Below are positions 7,619-9,132 of a DNA stretch of 9,132 nucleotides, one piece after another. Under the pieces are notes generated by a model. That model was not told where the DNA came from, made no database searches, and saw nothing but the letters and a program-made list of their open reading frames with translations. How positions within the stretch are numbered: the stretch's first letter is position 1; each line of letters begins with the position of its first letter. Source of the DNA: JAJKJG01 sp036556825 (GTDB lineage Bacteria; Pseudomonadota; Alphaproteobacteria; Rhizobiales; Beijerinckiaceae); the NCBI GenBank assembly GCA_036556825.1, contig DATBIR010000072.1, positions 1 through 9,132 of the forward strand. Reading direction: 5' to 3'. Position numbers and translations under genes: made by a program.

Positions 7619-7671
7619 TCTCCGTCACTCCCGAAGCGACGATCATCGCTTCGGCAACGAGGAGCAGGAGA
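7619..7671 (+). promoter_or_regulatory. Probable riboswitch expression platform sequestering the thiC Shine-Dalgarno
   Basis: A perfect hairpin, CCGAAGCGA 7631-7639 with TCGCTTCGG 7646-7654, lies before the ribosome site AGGAG 7666-7670 (8 nt from ATG). Extending it, CTCC 7628-7631 can pair with GGAG 7661-7664 and TCTCC 7619-7623 with GGAGA 7667-7671, hiding the Shine-Dalgarno. No T run follows, so control is more likely of translation initiation than of transcription termination. Confidence 0.6.
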
Positions 7672-7678
7672 TCCATCC

Positions 7679-9132
<1,454 letters not shown>

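Overview
The window is GC-rich DNA with the gene content, codon use and intergenic repeats of an alphaproteobacterium, most likely a member of the Hyphomicrobiales (Rhizobiales). That placement is inferred from the style of the proteins (ArgB, ThiC, the HAD pyrimidine 5'-nucleotidase, the AbrB-family permease) and from the REP-like hairpins; it is not a species identification.

Layout. Positions 1-787 hold two different 3' halves of argB (acetylglutamate kinase) joined head to head near 377-382: a minus-strand fragment ending at 2 and a plus-strand fragment ending at 787. They are about 69% identical in protein by hand count, and both lack the N-terminal half. Positions 788-1000 are a dense cluster of nested inverted repeats with 13-bp terminal inverted repeats (MITE/REP-like). 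Positions 1001-2692 (minus) encode a methyl-accepting chemotaxis protein. Divergent from it at 2960-3427 is a small secreted GlcG/HbpS-like protein. A plus-strand HAD-family pyrimidine 5'-nucleotidase follows at 3564-4307 region's reading frame (stop at 4298). Positions 4299-4521 carry REP-like hairpins and an (AG)19 microsatellite between convergent genes. Positions 4522-6212 (minus) form a two-gene ABC-2 exporter operon, permease and ATPase overlapping by four bases. Divergent from it, 6356-7423 encodes an AbrB-family membrane protein. The window ends with a promoter, a TPP riboswitch (about 7493-7594), a probable SD-sequestering expression platform and the first 484 codons of thiC, cut by the window edge.

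How the parts fit. In many Rhizobiales argB is followed by the HAD pyrimidine 5'-nucleotidase gene; here the plus-strand argB fragment and the HAD gene have the same orientation and are separated by the repeat cluster, the MCP gene and the GlcG-like gene, which look like an insertion into that conserved neighbourhood. ThiC makes HMP-phosphate for thiamine synthesis and is under feedback control by TPP through the riboswitch. The ABC-2 operon and the AbrB-like permease are membrane transport genes with unknown substrates.

The oddest item is the argB-argB inverted junction, which is either a chimera (assembly or amplification) or a real rearrangement. I found no CRISPR array, tRNA, rRNA, transposase or phage gene, and no convincing evidence of a new multi-gene system.
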